DNA of 64,000 nt, taken from Aggregatibacter actinomycetemcomitans. GTDB lineage: Bacteria > Pseudomonadota > Gammaproteobacteria > Enterobacterales > Pasteurellaceae. The position numbers and the translations under genes were made by a program. The stretch spans positions 172,337 to 236,336 of the forward strand of contig NZ_NRDF01000002.1 of assembly GCF_003130205.1 (NCBI RefSeq), given 5' to 3'. Below are positions 18,425 through 29,041 of this stretch, piece by piece; position 1 is the first letter of the stretch, and the number at the start of each line of letters is the position of its first letter. Under the pieces are notes generated by a model that saw only the letters and a program-made list of their open reading frames with translations, was not told where the DNA came from and did no database searches.

Positions 18425-19528
18425 TTAAATAATGCGATTTTTCGGGTCTTGCTGCGCAACGCGGGCGCGAATTTTGGCTTCCAGCTGATTGATTAAATCC
18501 TCATTGTCAAAACGCTCTTTTTGACGTTCGCCGGAAAGATAATAACCGCTTTTCTTGTTACCGCCGGTTACACCCAAATCGGAAACCAGCGCTTCACCCG
18601 GGCCGTTTACCACACAGCCGATAATGGAAACGTCCATCGGCGTGATAATGTCTTCCAAGCGCTGTTCAAGGGCGTTGACCGTGCCGATGACGTCGAATTC
18701 CTGACGGGAACAGGTCGGGCAGGCGATGAAATTAATCCCGCGCGAACGAATGCGTAAGGATTTCAAAATGTCGAAACCGACTTTGATTTCTTCCACCGGA
18801 TCCGCCGCTAAGGATATCCGTAACGTATCACCGATCCCTTCGGACAGCAGCATTCCCAAACCGATTGCCGATTTCACCGCCCCCGCACGAGCGCCACCGG
18901 CTTCGGTAATACCTAAATGCAAGGGCTGTTTAATGGCTTTGGCGAGCAAGCGATAGGCTTCCACTGCCAAATAGACATCGGAGGCTTTGACGCTCACTTT
19001 AAATTGATCGAAGTTCAAACGATCCAGAATTTCCACATGACGTAATGCGGATTCCAATAAGGCTTGCGGCGTAGGTTCGCCATATTTTTCCTGAATATCT
19101 TTTTCCAGAGAACCGGCATTGACGCCGATCCGAATCGGAATATTTTTATCTTTAGCGCAATCCACTACGGCACGAATACGATCTTCCCGCCCGATATTAC
19201 CCGGGTTGATACGCAAACAGTCCACGCCGTATTCCGCTACTTTCAACGCAATGCGATAGTCAAAGTGAATATCCGCCACCAGCGGCACGTTGACTTGTTG
19301 TTTGATCAATTTGAAGGCTTCTGCTGCGTCCATGGTTGGCACAGAAACACGCACAATATCCGCGCCCACCCGTTCCAAGGATTTAATCTGCGCCACAGTG
19401 GCTTCCACATCGGTGGTACGCGTATTCGTCATTGATTGCACGGCAATCGGCGAATCACCGCCGACAGGCACCTTTCCCACATAAATCTTCGTTGATTCTC
19501 TACGTTGAATCTTTGGTTTTTCTAACAT
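18425..19528 (-). CDS. ispG: IspG (GcpE), HMBPP synthase of the MEP pathway
   Basis: A 367-residue iron-sulfur enzyme converting MEcPP to HMBPP in isoprenoid synthesis. The N-terminal TIM barrel (residues about 1-270) begins with the substrate-binding [10 protein letters not shown]. The C-terminal domain carries the 4Fe-4S cysteines in [11 protein letters not shown] and [10 protein letters not shown]. Spacing to rodZ is 11 bp, indicating co-transcription. The products feed undecaprenyl phosphate and the menaquinone side chain. Confidence 0.97.
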   Translation of the reverse strand: MLEKPKIQRRESTKIYVGKVPVGGDSPIAVQSMTNTRTTDVEATVAQIKSLERVGADIVRVSVPTMDAAEAFKLIKQQVNVPLVADIHFDYRIALKVAEYGVDCLRINPGNIGREDRIRAVVDCAKDKNIPIRIGVNAGSLEKDIQEKYGEPTPQALLESALRHVEILDRLNFDQFKVSVKASDVYLAVEAYRLLAKAIKQPLHLGITEAGGARAGAVKSAIGLGMLLSEGIGDTLRISLAADPVEEIKVGFDILKSLRIRSRGINFIACPTCSRQEFDVIGTVNALEQRLEDIITPMDVSIIGCVVNGPGEALVSDLGVTGGNKKSGYYLSGERQKERFDNEDLINQLEAKIRARVAQQDPKNRII

Positions 19529-19539
19529 GAGTTAATTCA

Positions 19540-20589
19540 TTATTGAGGTAATTTAAATTTTGCCACGCGTCCGTCAACGGTTAACGGGAAGGCTTGACCT
19601 TTATAGGTAATTCTTACATTGCCCGGTGCGCCGATAATTAAGGAATAAGGCTCTTCTTCGTTGAAGCTTAACACGTCGCCTTGTTTATATTCTTTTTGCG
19701 CCAATACTTTGCGATTTTTGTCTTTTACGCTGATCCAGCAGTTACCGATGACTTCAATGTGTAAGTTATCGTTTGTGGCTGCCGCAGAAACGCTAGGATT
19801 TTCCACCGCACTTTGCGGCTCGGTAGCGGCTTGTGCGTCAGGCTGAACGTTAGCTAACTGCTCGTTGACCCCGATTTTTTCCATTTCCGATTGCAGCACA
19901 TTGGCGGTTGCCGCTGTGCTTGATGCTTGAACGACGGGTGCCGTATTAGTTGCCGCCGGTGGCTCTGTGAGCGGCTTGGTCTGAATTTCGATACGGGTGC
20001 CTTTCGGCGCATTATCCGTTAAGGTATTTTCGATTTTGGCGGTAGGCTGCAGCACCGGAATTTCATTACCTGCGGGCTTGGCTGGCGCGGTGTTCACTTC
20101 CGTTGTCACCGCTGCGGACGGCGTGTAGGAATTGACTAACACATCCCGTTCTGCGTTAGATTGCTGGTGACTTTCCCACCACCAGATTCCAGTCATGCCG
20201 ACCACGATCAAAATAACCAAAGCGCTGAGGTAACCAATCCAGTTATTGTGTGACGAATATTGGTTAACGGAGCGGGTCGCGCGGGCGTTTTTGCCCAAAT
20301 CGTTTTTCTGTTCGTTGCCGAAATGAATGGCATTGACCCAATCGCTGTCCGGAATACGCAAAAATTTCGCATAACTACGCACATAACCGCGCATAAATGT
20401 GGCGGGAATGGTTTCGTTGGTAAACTGGTTATTTTCGATGAGATGAACAAGGGCGGGACGTAAAGAAATCTCTTTTGACACTTGCTCCGGCGTAAGATTG
20501 AGGGCCTCGCGGGCAAGGCGGAATTTATCGCCTAAAGTGATTTGCTGTTCGTTACGGGATTGTGCTTCTGATGTATTTTGCATATTCAT
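19540..20589 (-). CDS. rodZ: RodZ cytoskeletal/cell-shape protein
   Basis: A 349-residue bitopic protein linking MreB to the elongation machinery. The N-terminal helix-turn-helix (LGDKFRLAREALNLTPEQVSKEI) binds MreB. A transmembrane helix lies near residues 118-136 (IGYLSALVILIVVGMTGIWW), then an Ala/Thr/Pro-rich linker and a periplasmic DUF4115 beta domain (NCWISVKDKNRKVLAQKEY to the end). The start could be either ATG, 20589 or 20583. Gene order pilF-rodZ-ispG is conserved. Confidence 0.94.
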   Translation of the reverse strand: MNMQNTSEAQSRNEQQITLGDKFRLAREALNLTPEQVSKEISLRPALVHLIENNQFTNETIPATFMRGYVRSYAKFLRIPDSDWVNAIHFGNEQKNDLGKNARATRSVNQYSSHNNWIGYLSALVILIVVGMTGIWWWESHQQSNAERDVLVNSYTPSAAVTTEVNTAPAKPAGNEIPVLQPTAKIENTLTDNAPKGTRIEIQTKPLTEPPAATNTAPVVQASSTAATANVLQSEMEKIGVNEQLANVQPDAQAATEPQSAVENPSVSAAATNDNLHIEVIGNCWISVKDKNRKVLAQKEYKQGDVLSFNEEEPYSLIIGAPGNVRITYKGQAFPLTVDGRVAKFKLPQ

Positions 20590-20731
20590 AAACGGACGAT
20601 AGTTCTGACTAAAATTGAGTGCTAAAGTTTAAGGTTGTAACGCCTGTTTTGCAACTGTTATATGGCGTTATTCTGCGATTGAAAGGAAATTTACGGGTAA
20701 AAACGACCGCACTGTTGTCTGTGGAAAACTC

Positions 20732-21283
20732 TTATTTTATCTCTTGGAGCAATTTCGCCGCCCGCGCCGGAGCAATTTTCATCAATAATGCGAGATTTTG
20801 CTGATAAACGGCGTGGTTTTTCGCAGATAAAGCACATAATGCCAGATTTTCATAAGTATCTGCCTGATGATAATAATTCGGGGTCTTGAGGGCGCGTTCA
20901 AATTGCACATAGGCAGAGTCAAATTCCCCTTGCGCACAAAGAAATGCACCGTAATTGTTGAACACATCCCCTTGTTTATCATCTAATTTTATGGCGTTCA
21001 AATAGGCGGCACGGGCTTGTTCAAGATCGCCCTGTTGTTGATAGAAATAGGCAAATGCCGCCGACACCAAATAATAATCGGGGGCGTAAGAACGGGCTTT
21101 ATCCAGGTTCAGCTTGGCTTGTGCGGAATCTTGCTGTTGCAAATAACCTAATGCCAGTTCCACGCGAGCTTTGGCGGCTTTTTGCTTGTCAAAATCTACC
21201 GCACTTTGTTGGGTGACGCAGGCGGAAAGCAAAAATAGAAAAATAAACGGTATTGCACGATTATACCGTTGAAATTTGACCAT
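20732..21283 (-). CDS. pilF: PilF/PilW type IV pilus assembly lipoprotein (TPR)
   Basis: A 183-residue lipoprotein with a lipobox LLSAC and tetratricopeptide repeats over most of its length (for example ARAAYLNAIKLDDKQGDVFNNYGAFLCAQGEF). The family is the outer-membrane pilotin that inserts the PilQ secretin; in naturally competent Pasteurellaceae this pilus takes up DNA. No other pilus gene is in the window. It lies between rlmN and rodZ in the usual order. Confidence 0.85.
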   Translation of the reverse strand: MVKFQRYNRAIPFIFLFLLSACVTQQSAVDFDKQKAAKARVELALGYLQQQDSAQAKLNLDKARSYAPDYYLVSAAFAYFYQQQGDLEQARAAYLNAIKLDDKQGDVFNNYGAFLCAQGEFDSAYVQFERALKTPNYYHQADTYENLALCALSAKNHAVYQQNLALLMKIAPARAAKLLQEIK

Positions 21284-21305
21284 TTATTTTTTCTCCTCAG
21301 TAGGG

Positions 21306-22466
21306 TTATTGAACTTGAACGGCGATGTCTTGCCCGAAACGTTTTTTCTGTGCGGTGCGTTTGGTGCGGTCGATCACATCGCCGGCTAATTGCCCGCAGG
21401 CGGCGTCAATGTCATCGCCGCGGGTTTTGCGCACAATCACGGTTAAACCGTATTCCATTAAGGTTTTCTGGAAACGGTCGATTCGGGTATTGGAGCTTTT
21501 CGCATAAGGCGCTTGGGGGAACGGGTTCCACGGAATCAGGTTAATTTTGCACGGCGTATTTTTCAGTACGGCGGCGAGCTGGTGGGCGTGCTCCACATGA
21601 TCGTTAATGTGATCCAACATCACATATTCAATGGTCACTTTGCCGTGATTGGCGTTGGAGACGCTCAAATAACGGTTCACCGAATCAATCAGGGTTTTAA
21701 TGTTGTATTTCTTGTTTAACGGCACGATTTCATCGCGCAATTCATCGTTCGGCGCGTGCAGGGAAATCGCCAACGCCACATCGATCATTTTGCTTAAATT
21801 ATCCAACGCAGGCACGACACCGGAGGTGGATAAGGTGACGCGGCGTTTGGACAAGCCGTAAGCAAAATCATCCAGCATGATTTCCATTGCCGGCACCACA
21901 TTAGCCACATTTAACAAGGGTTCGCCCATGCCCATCATGACGACATTGGTAATCGGACGCACGCCGGTGACGCCGAAATTGCCGATAATTTTCGAGGCGC
22001 GCCACACCTGACCGATAATTTCCGCCACCGTTAAATTGCGGTTGAAGCCCTGTTGGGCGGTAGAACAGAAGGTACAAGCCAAGGCGCAACCCACTTGCGA
22101 AGAAACGCATAAGGTGGCGCGATCCGCTTCGGGGATATACACGGTTTCCACTTGCTGATCACCCACCTGCATCGCCCATTTAATGGTGCCGTCGGCGGAA
22201 CGTTGCTCAACCGCCACTTCCGGCGCTTTGATTTCCGCTACGGTTTTCAGTTTTTCCCGTAACGCTTTGTTCAGGTTGGTCATGTTGTCGAAATTGTCTT
22301 CGCCGAAATGATAAATCCATTTCACCAACTGATCGGTGCGGAATGGCTTTTCGCCTAATTCGGCGAAAAACTCACGCATTTGCGCGCGGGTTAAATTCAT
22401 TAAATTGACTTTTTTTGCCGGTTCGGCAACAGCTTGTTCTAACATGGGAGCCTCGTTATTACACAT
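21306..22466 (-). CDS. rlmN: RlmN, 23S rRNA m2A2503 / tRNA m2A37 methyltransferase
   Basis: A 386-residue radical-SAM methyltransferase. The 4Fe-4S motif CX3CX2C is seen as CALACTFC, followed by STAQQGFNR. The mechanistic methyl-accepting cysteine is in the [13 protein letters not shown] segment near the C-terminus. An N-terminal HhH-like accessory domain includes [24 protein letters not shown] at 22466 or 22445 (MLEQ) could start translation. It is the first gene of the operon. Confidence 0.95.
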   Translation of the reverse strand: MCNNEAPMLEQAVAEPAKKVNLMNLTRAQMREFFAELGEKPFRTDQLVKWIYHFGEDNFDNMTNLNKALREKLKTVAEIKAPEVAVEQRSADGTIKWAMQVGDQQVETVYIPEADRATLCVSSQVGCALACTFCSTAQQGFNRNLTVAEIIGQVWRASKIIGNFGVTGVRPITNVVMMGMGEPLLNVANVVPAMEIMLDDFAYGLSKRRVTLSTSGVVPALDNLSKMIDVALAISLHAPNDELRDEIVPLNKKYNIKTLIDSVNRYLSVSNANHGKVTIEYVMLDHINDHVEHAHQLAAVLKNTPCKINLIPWNPFPQAPYAKSSNTRIDRFQKTLMEYGLTVIVRKTRGDDIDAACGQLAGDVIDRTKRTAQKKRFGQDIAVQVQ

Positions 22467-22610
22467 TACGGCGGAAACCGAAATCGACGTCCTTCCATTT
22501 GAAGTGACGACAGGATAAAAATGAGGTGCGATTGTACTGATTTCGGTTCCATTAAGCCAGTGATTTTACGCGCGGAAATAAAACGCTGTAAAAAATGACC
22601 GCACTTTTTT

Positions 22611-22624
22611 GTGATCAGGATCGA
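22611..22624 (+). promoter_or_regulatory. CRP/FNR-like dyad upstream of ansB
   Basis: GTGATCAGGATCGA matches the FNR consensus TTGAT-N4-ATCAA at 8 of 10 specified positions and contains a TGTGA half site for CRP. It is about 115 bp before ansB, which in enteric bacteria is controlled by both proteins. The assignment is tentative. Confidence 0.3.
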
Positions 22625-22738
22625 AGAATTGGAAAAATCCCGCTGAAAAATCAGGAAATAACACTGGTTGGTTCTTTTGCTTGAGCACTTTGTGAGTAAA
22701 ATCCGGGTAGCGTTAAATGTTAATAAAGAGGAATCATT

Positions 22739-23788
22739 ATGAAGTTAAGAAAATTAACCGCATTCACCGTATTAAGTTTAGCCTGTTCCGCCGCCTATGC
22801 GGCAAATTTGCCGAACATTACCATTTTGGCAACCGGTGGAACCATTGCCGGAGATGGTGAAACAGCGGTCAGTTCTGCCTATAAAGCGGGGCAGTTGACG
22901 GTGGAACGCTTAATTGAAGCGGTGCCGGAAATGAAAAATCTTGCGGAAATTAAAGGCGAACAGGTGGTGAATATCGGTTCACAGGATATGAACGATGAAG
23001 TGTGGCTGAAATTAGCCAAAACCATTAATCAACAATGCGCCGATACGGACGGCTTTGTGATTACGCACGGCACGGACACCATGGAAGAAACCGCCTATTT
23101 TCTGGATTTAACGGTGAAATGTGAAAAGCCGGTGGTGTTAGTGGGCGCCATGCGTCCGGCGACGGAAAAAAGCGCTGATGGTCCGTTAAATTTATATAAT
23201 GCCGTGGTGGTGGCGACAGATAAAAAATCTGCCGGTCGCGGTGTGCTAGTGGCGATGAACGACAAAGTGCTGGGGGCCCGCGATGTAACCAAAATGAGCA
23301 CTACGGCAGTGCAAACCTTTGTGGCGCCGAACTTCGGTCCGTTAGGCTATATTCATAACAGTAAAGTGGATTACGAACGTTCGCCGGAAAGCAAACACAC
23401 CACCAATACGCCGTTTGATGTGTCGAAACTGGATGCTTTGCCGAAAGTGGGAATCGTGTATGCGTATTCCAATATGCCAACGGAACCGTTGCAAGCCTTA
23501 TTGAACGCCGGTTATCAGGGTGTCATCAGTGCCGGCGTGGGTAACGGCAATGTGAATCAGGCGAATTTGGATTTATTGGAAAAAGCGGCGAAAGACGGCG
23601 TGGCGGTGGTGCGTTCTTCCCGCGTGCCGACGGGTTATACCACCCGAGATGCGGAAGTGGATGACAGCAAATACGGCTTCGTAACCTCAGGTTCATTAAA
23701 CCCGCAAAAAGCGCGCGTGTTGTTGCAACTGGCGTTAACCAAAACCAAAGATGTGAAGGAAATTCAGCAGTATTTCGATGATTTTTAA
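22739..23788 (+). CDS. ansB: Periplasmic L-asparaginase II
   Basis: A 349-residue enzyme hydrolysing L-asparagine to aspartate and ammonia. It begins with a cleavable signal peptide (about 21 residues, ending AAYA). Active-site motifs are ATGGTIAGDG with the first catalytic threonine and HGTDTMEETAYFL with the second threonine and aspartate, and the lysine lies in GAMRPATEKSADGP. This marks the periplasmic high-affinity type II enzyme. A terminator hairpin follows at 23827. Confidence 0.95.
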   Translation: MKLRKLTAFTVLSLACSAAYAANLPNITILATGGTIAGDGETAVSSAYKAGQLTVERLIEAVPEMKNLAEIKGEQVVNIGSQDMNDEVWLKLAKTINQQCADTDGFVITHGTDTMEETAYFLDLTVKCEKPVVLVGAMRPATEKSADGPLNLYNAVVVATDKKSAGRGVLVAMNDKVLGARDVTKMSTTAVQTFVAPNFGPLGYIHNSKVDYERSPESKHTTNTPFDVSKLDALPKVGIVYAYSNMPTEPLQALLNAGYQGVISAGVGNGNVNQANLDLLEKAAKDGVAVVRSSRVPTGYTTRDAEVDDSKYGFVTSGSLNPQKARVLLQLALTKTKDVKEIQQYFDDF

Positions 23789-23826
23789 CGATGTCCCGTT
23801 TGAGGGTATAACCTCCGTTTAAACAA

Positions 23827-23858
23827 TAACCCCATACGGTAAGTATGGGGTTACATTT
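23827..23858 (+). terminator. Terminator after ansB
   Basis: Perfect 11-bp stem TAACCCCATAC/GTATGGGGTTA with loop GGTAA, followed by CATTTAAA. The T tract is short. Confidence 0.7.
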
Positions 23859-23888
23859 AAAAAAACACCGTGAAAAATTACCGCACTT

Positions 23889-25253
23889 TTATGAGCAAAC
23901 CACTTTAATCGCCAAGCCGCCTTGCGAAGTTTCGCGGTATTTGGCGTTCATGTCTTTACCGGTTTCGTACATGGTTTCGATCACCTTATCCAGACTGACG
24001 CGCGGGCTGGTGGTGCGGCGCAATGCCATGCGGCTGGCGTTAATGGCTTTGACGGAGGCGATGGCATTGCGTTCGATGCAAGGCACTTGCACTTGCCCGC
24101 CCACCGGGTCGCAGGTTAAGCCAAGGTTGTGTTCCATGGCGATTTCCGCCGCAATACACACCTGTTCAGGGCTGCCGCCGAGAATTTCCGAGAGCCCCGC
24201 CGCCGCCATGGAGCAGGCAACGCCCACTTCTCCTTGACAGCCCACTTCGGCACCGGAAATGGAAGCGTTCATTTTATACAACGAGCCGATCATGCTGCAG
24301 GCGAGCAGGTAACGTTCGACGATTTCATCGGTGAGTGCGCCGACAAATTTCTCATAATACGCCAGCACCGCAGGCACGATACCGCAAGCCCCGTTGGTGG
24401 GCGCTGTGACGACCCGTCCGCCGGCAGCATTTTCTTCGTTCACTGCCAAAGCGAACATATTTACCCAGTCGATGACACTCATTGGATCCGTTGAAAGCTC
24501 ACTGTTCGCTTTCAGCATGCGATAAAGTGTTGCCGCACGACGAGCTACTTTTAACGGACCGGGCAAAACCCCTTCAGTGTGTAAACCGTGTTCGATACAA
24601 TCTTTCATGGTCTGCCACACTTGATGCAAATGGGTTTTTAATTCGTCTTCGCTATGTAGTGCCAGTTCATTTTGCATCATTAAACTGGAAATGGATAACC
24701 CGCTTTCCTGACAGCTACGCAAAATATCCGCCGCAATGTGGTAGGGATAAGGCACGTTCATTTCATTTTTTTCGGTTTGGTTGAAATGGGCGTCGTCTAC
24801 AATAAAGCCGCCGCCGATAGAATAATAGGTTTGTTTATATAATTCTTGATCCCGGTGAAATGCGGTAATGGTCATGCCGTTTTCGTGCAGCGGCAGGAAG
24901 GTTTGGTGAAAAATCATGTCCGTTGCCGGGTTAAATTGTGCAAGTTGTTTGCCTTCGGCAAGAGGCAGTTTGGCGGTTTTTTTCACTTCTGCAATAAAAG
25001 CGGGAATGCGTTCAATTTCCACATTATGCGGTAAATAGCCTGCCAGCCCCATGATGATAGCGATGTCGGTGCCGTGTCCAAGGCCGGTCATTGAGAGTGA
25101 ACCGTAAACATCCACTTGAATTTTTTGTGTTTTTTCCAAGAGATGTTGCGTAATTAAATCGTCAATAAACTGTTTCCCCGCCTTCATCGGACCCACCGTG
25201 TGCGAGCTGGACGGACCGATGCCGATTTTAAACATATCAAAAACACTAATCAT
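23889..25253 (-). CDS. sdaA: L-serine dehydratase (iron-sulfur type)
   Basis: A 454-residue single-chain L-serine deaminase producing pyruvate and ammonia. It has the N-terminal SDH-beta domain ([16 protein letters not shown]) and the catalytic alpha domain with the conserved cluster cysteines around [28 protein letters not shown] and LTCDPVGG. The closely linked sdaC transporter upstream supports serine use as a carbon source. The start at 25253 fits the family N-terminus ([18 protein letters not shown]). Confidence 0.95.
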   Translation of the reverse strand: MISVFDMFKIGIGPSSSHTVGPMKAGKQFIDDLITQHLLEKTQKIQVDVYGSLSMTGLGHGTDIAIIMGLAGYLPHNVEIERIPAFIAEVKKTAKLPLAEGKQLAQFNPATDMIFHQTFLPLHENGMTITAFHRDQELYKQTYYSIGGGFIVDDAHFNQTEKNEMNVPYPYHIAADILRSCQESGLSISSLMMQNELALHSEDELKTHLHQVWQTMKDCIEHGLHTEGVLPGPLKVARRAATLYRMLKANSELSTDPMSVIDWVNMFALAVNEENAAGGRVVTAPTNGACGIVPAVLAYYEKFVGALTDEIVERYLLACSMIGSLYKMNASISGAEVGCQGEVGVACSMAAAGLSEILGGSPEQVCIAAEIAMEHNLGLTCDPVGGQVQVPCIERNAIASVKAINASRMALRRTTSPRVSLDKVIETMYETGKDMNAKYRETSQGGLAIKVVCS

Positions 25254-25281
25254 ATTTCACTCATCATTTTTCATTATCGGA

Positions 25282-25306
25282 ATGCCTCACGCATGAGGTG
25301 AGGCAT
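25282..25306 (-). other. Intercistronic hairpin between sdaC and sdaA
   Basis: Perfect 9-bp stem ATGCCTCAC/GTGAGGCAT with a 7-base loop. No T tract follows on the minus strand, so it looks like an mRNA-stabilising or processing hairpin rather than a full terminator. Confidence 0.55.
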
Positions 25307-25345
25307 CGGGTTAAATTTTAAAGGAAGCGCATTCTACGTGAAATT

Positions 25346-26587
25346 TTAAAATAATCCATAGACTACCGCTGAAATCGCAATGGATCCCATGACCACCACA
25401 AATATGTTGCTGAGTCTGCCTCTGTAACGTCGCATGGCGGGTACATTACGAATGGCATACATTGGCATAATGAACAAAATCATGGCAATAATCGGGCCAC
25501 CCAACGATTCAATTAAACCGAGGATGCTCGGATTGCGAATCGCCACCAGCCAAAGGGTGATGAGGAAGAAAAGTGCGGTGCCATAATTCAGTGTTTTTCG
25601 ATTGATGGTTTTGTTACCGGTCATTTTTAAGTAAAGGCCTTCCAATCCCTCACGGGCGCCCAAATAATGTCCGAAGAAGGAGCTGGTAATGGCTAAAAAC
25701 GCCACTAACGGGCCGAGGTAGGAAATATACGGGTTGTCGAATTTATTGGCTAAATAAGACAAAATACTGATGTTTTGTGCTTTCGCTTCGGTAAGCTCCG
25801 CCGGGGTTAAAGTCAATACGCAGCTGAACACAAAGAACATGACAAAGAATAACAAAATGGTTGCCGTGCCTTTCAATGTTTTGCTCGCGTGCTTTTCCGC
25901 CAAAACGGGATCTTGGTATTCCCGTTGTTGCGATTGCGAAAAGGCGGAAATGGCAGGAGAGTGGTTAAAAGAAAACACTAATACCGGAATGGTAAGCCAC
26001 AAAGTCATGATAAAGCCTTGAGTCGTTGGCATTTCCTGTAGCATAGAGGTGTTCCAGTTCGGAATCAGGTAAACCGATAAAGCGACAAGAATGATAACCA
26101 GCGGATAAACCAAGAATTCGGTGATTTTCAGCATCACTTTTTCATTCATCAGCATAATGGAAATTAATGTGGCGATGAGAACAAAAGAGAGCAGTACCCG
26201 ATTCGGCGATGGCATGCCTAGCTGGTGAACGATAAAGGAGTCCACGGTGTTGGTGATGCCATTGCCATAAATTAACAAAATCGGAAAAATCGCAAAAAAA
26301 TACAGCAAGGTGATTAATTTCCCTGCAGTTTTACCGAAATGTTCCTCTACCACTTCGGTAATATCACTGCCCGGTTTGGCAGATGACAGCACGAATCGGG
26401 ACAAACCGCGATGTGCCAAGTAAGTCATTGGTCCTACTAAAATCGCCATCACAATTAATGGCCAAAATCCCCCCATGCCCGCATTAATCGGCAAAAACAG
26501 TACACCTGCTCCTACCGCCGTGCCAAACAGATTAAGCATCCAAATAATATCGAATTTACGCCATTTTTTTTCATTTTGATTTGACAT
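25346..26587 (-). CDS. sdaC: Serine transporter SdaC (HAAAP family)
   Basis: A 413-residue inner-membrane amino acid:proton symporter with 11 predicted hydrophobic segments. It opens with [26 protein letters not shown], the first helix of the hydroxy/aromatic amino acid permease family, and ends in a hydrophobic segment. It is immediately upstream of sdaA, so uptake and deamination of serine are genetically linked; the related threonine carrier TdcC is less likely for that reason. Confidence 0.9.
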   Translation of the reverse strand: MSNQNEKKWRKFDIIWMLNLFGTAVGAGVLFLPINAGMGGFWPLIVMAILVGPMTYLAHRGLSRFVLSSAKPGSDITEVVEEHFGKTAGKLITLLYFFAIFPILLIYGNGITNTVDSFIVHQLGMPSPNRVLLSFVLIATLISIMLMNEKVMLKITEFLVYPLVIILVALSVYLIPNWNTSMLQEMPTTQGFIMTLWLTIPVLVFSFNHSPAISAFSQSQQREYQDPVLAEKHASKTLKGTATILLFFVMFFVFSCVLTLTPAELTEAKAQNISILSYLANKFDNPYISYLGPLVAFLAITSSFFGHYLGAREGLEGLYLKMTGNKTINRKTLNYGTALFFLITLWLVAIRNPSILGLIESLGGPIIAMILFIMPMYAIRNVPAMRRYRGRLSNIFVVVMGSIAISAVVYGLF

Positions 26588-26743
26588 ATTGTCTCCTTTT
26601 ATAAGTTATATTTATTTTGGCGCAGATAGTAGTACTGTTACGGAGGGAGTGCAAAAGGAATTTCGAAGATTTGTGATCGAAGTATAACTTTTATCGAAAA
26701 TTTTGATAGTTTTGTAACACGTTTTAATTTGCCCTGTTAATAT

Positions 26744-27244
26744 TTAAACAACCCAATTTAGCCGGGTTTTGCATTTACGGCAAAAATATACTGCACCATC
26801 ACGTTGAATTTTATTATGACGACGAATATTTAATTGATAGGTTTGACAGGCGCAACGGTAAGTGAAGGTTTTGCCTTGCACGGAGGTTAAATCAAATTGA
26901 TGACACACCTCTGCCGGCAGATGAAAAATCTCGGTCATTACAAATTGCCATTCTTTGCCGTGCGGTTGTACTCTGCCGTAGTGTTGATATACCACCAAAT
27001 GCGCCAATTCGTGCAGCACCACTTGATGAATAAATTCTTCGGTGTTTTCCAGTAATAAAGTGCGGTTAAATTTGATGGTGTTTTCTTGCAGGTATGCCAG
27101 CCCCGCTTTGCTGCCTTTTAATTCATAATTAATTTGCGGCATGGAAAAGGGTTGGTTGAAATGCGCTTCCGCCAGCTGTAAACCATGTTGTAAACGGCGC
27201 AGAATCTGCATTTTCAGGATGCGAAAATTTTCTTCAGTTTGCAT
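26744..27244 (-). CDS. sprT: SprT-family zinc metalloprotease-like protein
   Basis: A 166-residue protein with the zinc-protease helix [11 protein letters not shown] and a C-terminal zinc ribbon (CACQ...CRKCK). The SprT domain resembles that of eukaryotic Spartan, which degrades DNA-protein crosslinks; the bacterial role is unclear. The length is normal. It is separated from metK upstream by a strong uptake-signal hairpin. Confidence 0.9.
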   Translation of the reverse strand: MQTEENFRILKMQILRRLQHGLQLAEAHFNQPFSMPQINYELKGSKAGLAYLQENTIKFNRTLLLENTEEFIHQVVLHELAHLVVYQHYGRVQPHGKEWQFVMTEIFHLPAEVCHQFDLTSVQGKTFTYRCACQTYQLNIRRHNKIQRDGAVYFCRKCKTRLNWVV

Positions 27245-27249
27245 ATAAA

Positions 27250-27290
27250 AAAGTGCGGTTAAAAAACGCGTTATTTTTTAACCGCACTTT
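27250..27290 (-). terminator. Uptake-signal hairpin terminator after metK
   Basis: Perfect 17-bp stem AAAGTGCGGTTAAAAAA (27250-27266) with TTTTTTAACCGCACTTT (27274-27290). It lies between metK and sprT and would stop metK transcripts. Confidence 0.75.
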
Positions 27291-27314
27291 ATCACAAATT
27301 AATGATTTAATGTA

Positions 27315-28469
27315 TTATTTTAATCCTGCCGCCGCACGTAAATCTGCCGCACGATCGATTTTCTCCCATGGGAATTGCTCACGCCCGAAGTGACCGTAAG
27401 CCGCCGTTTGGCGATAAATCGGTTGGATTAAATCTAGCATTTTGATTAAACCGTACGGACGCAGATCAAAGAATTCACGTACCAATTTCACCAATAGTTC
27501 ATCCGCCACTTTACCGGTGCCGAAGGTTTCGATCATGATGGAAGTCGGTTCGGCAACGCCGATCGCGTAAGAAAGTTGGATTTCGCAGCGATCCGCAAGA
27601 CCGGCGGCAACGATATTTTTTGCCACATAACGGGCGGCATAGGCGGCGGAACGGTCAACTTTCGACGGATCCTTACCGGAAAATGCACCGCCACCGTGAC
27701 GTGCCGCGCCGCCGTAAGTATCCACGATGATTTTACGACCGGTTAAACCGCAATCGCCCATCGGTCCGCCAATCACAAAACGACCAGTCGGGTTGATGAA
27801 ATATTTGGTGTCTTTGGATAACCATTGGCTTGGCAGAATCGGTTTGATGATTTCTTCCATGACGCCTTCATGTAAATCCTTTTGGCTGATGGCTTCGGAA
27901 TGCTGGGTGGAAAGCACCACGGCATCAATTCCGACGATCTTGTTGTCTTCGTATTTAAAGGTCAATTGGCTTTTCGCATCAGGGCGCAACCAGTCTAATT
28001 TCCCGCTTTTGCGCACTTGTGCCTGACGCTCCATTAAACGATGGGCATAGGTGATGGCGGCTGGCATGAAGACATCGGTTTCATTGGTGGCGTAACCGAA
28101 CATGATGCCTTGGTCGCCCGCCCCTTGATCCAATGGATTTTCGCGATCTACGCCTTGGTTGATGTCGGAAGATTGCTTGCCGATGGCGTTTAATACTGCA
28201 CAGGAACGACCGTCAAAGCCCATTTCGGAGCTGGTGTAACCGATGTCGCAAATCACTTCGCGGGCTAAATTTTCAATATCCACCCAGGCGGATGTGGTGA
28301 TTTCACCGCCCACTAACGCCATGCCGGTTTTGACATAGGTTTCGCAGGCAACGCGGGCTTTCGGGTCTTGTTTGATGATTTCGTCTAATACCGCATCAGA
28401 AATTTGATCGGCGATTTTATCCGGATGTCCTTCGGAAACGGATTCGGATGTGAATAAATATTGGCTCAT
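27315..28469 (-). CDS. metK: S-adenosylmethionine synthetase
   Basis: A 384-residue enzyme making SAM from methionine and ATP. It has the ATP-binding [18 protein letters not shown] at the start, the [12 protein letters not shown] hexapeptide region and the phosphate loop [19 protein letters not shown]. The length is that of E. coli MetK. The promoter region carries tandem MetJ-box-like octamers (28517-28540), indicating repression by MetJ with SAM. Confidence 0.97.
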   Translation of the reverse strand: MSQYLFTSESVSEGHPDKIADQISDAVLDEIIKQDPKARVACETYVKTGMALVGGEITTSAWVDIENLAREVICDIGYTSSEMGFDGRSCAVLNAIGKQSSDINQGVDRENPLDQGAGDQGIMFGYATNETDVFMPAAITYAHRLMERQAQVRKSGKLDWLRPDAKSQLTFKYEDNKIVGIDAVVLSTQHSEAISQKDLHEGVMEEIIKPILPSQWLSKDTKYFINPTGRFVIGGPMGDCGLTGRKIIVDTYGGAARHGGGAFSGKDPSKVDRSAAYAARYVAKNIVAAGLADRCEIQLSYAIGVAEPTSIMIETFGTGKVADELLVKLVREFFDLRPYGLIKMLDLIQPIYRQTAAYGHFGREQFPWEKIDRAADLRAAAGLK

Positions 28470-28516
28470 TGCGTTCTCCGGAATGATGTTAATTCGGTGT
28501 AAATGTTAGGGTGTTT

Positions 28517-28568
28517 GGAAGTATTTCCATCTAGACGGCTATAATACGCGTTTAGCTTAAAAATGCAA
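28517..28568 (-). promoter_or_regulatory. metK promoter with tandem MetJ-box-like octamers
   Basis: Read on the minus strand, a -35-like TTGCAT (28568-28563) and a -10-like TATTAT (28546-28541) are 16 bp apart. They are followed at once by three contiguous octamers AGCCGTCT, AGATGGAA and ATACTTCC (28540-28517). These match the met box AGACGTCT at 7, 4 and 5 of 8 positions, so only the first is strong. MetJ binds at least two adjacent boxes cooperatively. Confidence 0.5.
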
Positions 28569-28616
28569 CTTGGAAAGGAGGAAATTTTGTCAGTTTGGTG
28601 TAAATAATAACGTGTA

Positions 28617-28652
28617 TAAAAAAAGAAAACCCCCAACAAACGTTGAGGGTTT
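28617..28652 (-). terminator. Terminator after rpsO
   Basis: On the minus strand an 11-bp stem with one mismatch (AAACCCTCAAC/GTTGGGGGTTT) with a 4-base loop is followed by a T-rich run, a typical intrinsic terminator. Confidence 0.85.
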
Positions 28653-28676
28653 CTATTAAAATAACAACCTAAAAGA

Positions 28677-28946
28677 TTAGCGACGTAAACCTAAACGAGC
28701 GATTAAGCTGCTGTAAAGTTCAAGATTTGTACGTTTTAAGTAATCTAAAAGTTTACGACGACGGGAAACCATGCGTAATAAACCGCGGCGACCGTGGTGG
28801 TCTTTTTTGTGTTCCGCAAAGTGTGCTTGCAAATGGTTGATTTGCGCGGTTAATAAAGCGATTTGAACTTCGGAAGAACCGGTGTCTTTACCATCGCGAC
28901 CATATTCAGCAACGATTTTTGCTTTTTGTTCGGTACTTAGAGACAT
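28677..28946 (-). CDS. rpsO: 30S ribosomal protein S15
   Basis: An 89-residue primary 16S rRNA-binding protein of the small-subunit platform. Signature segments are [20 protein letters not shown] and [21 protein letters not shown]. The length and sequence are standard. It is a single-gene unit with its own terminator. In E. coli S15 represses its own translation through a leader pseudoknot; I did not resolve one here. Confidence 0.98.
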   Translation of the reverse strand: MSLSTEQKAKIVAEYGRDGKDTGSSEVQIALLTAQINHLQAHFAEHKKDHHGRRGLLRMVSRRRKLLDYLKRTNLELYSSLIARLGLRR

Positions 28947-29041
28947 AATAACTCCTGATATGAGGTGGTTAATGATACATCGTTAGCCGATCTCTAATTC
29001 AGCTACGACAATAAGGAATGCAGATTCTAGCCATTACGCGC

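Noticed and set aside
25282-25306. sdaC-sdaA hairpin as a terminator
   Set aside because: There is no T tract on the transcribed strand, so it was listed only as a hairpin.
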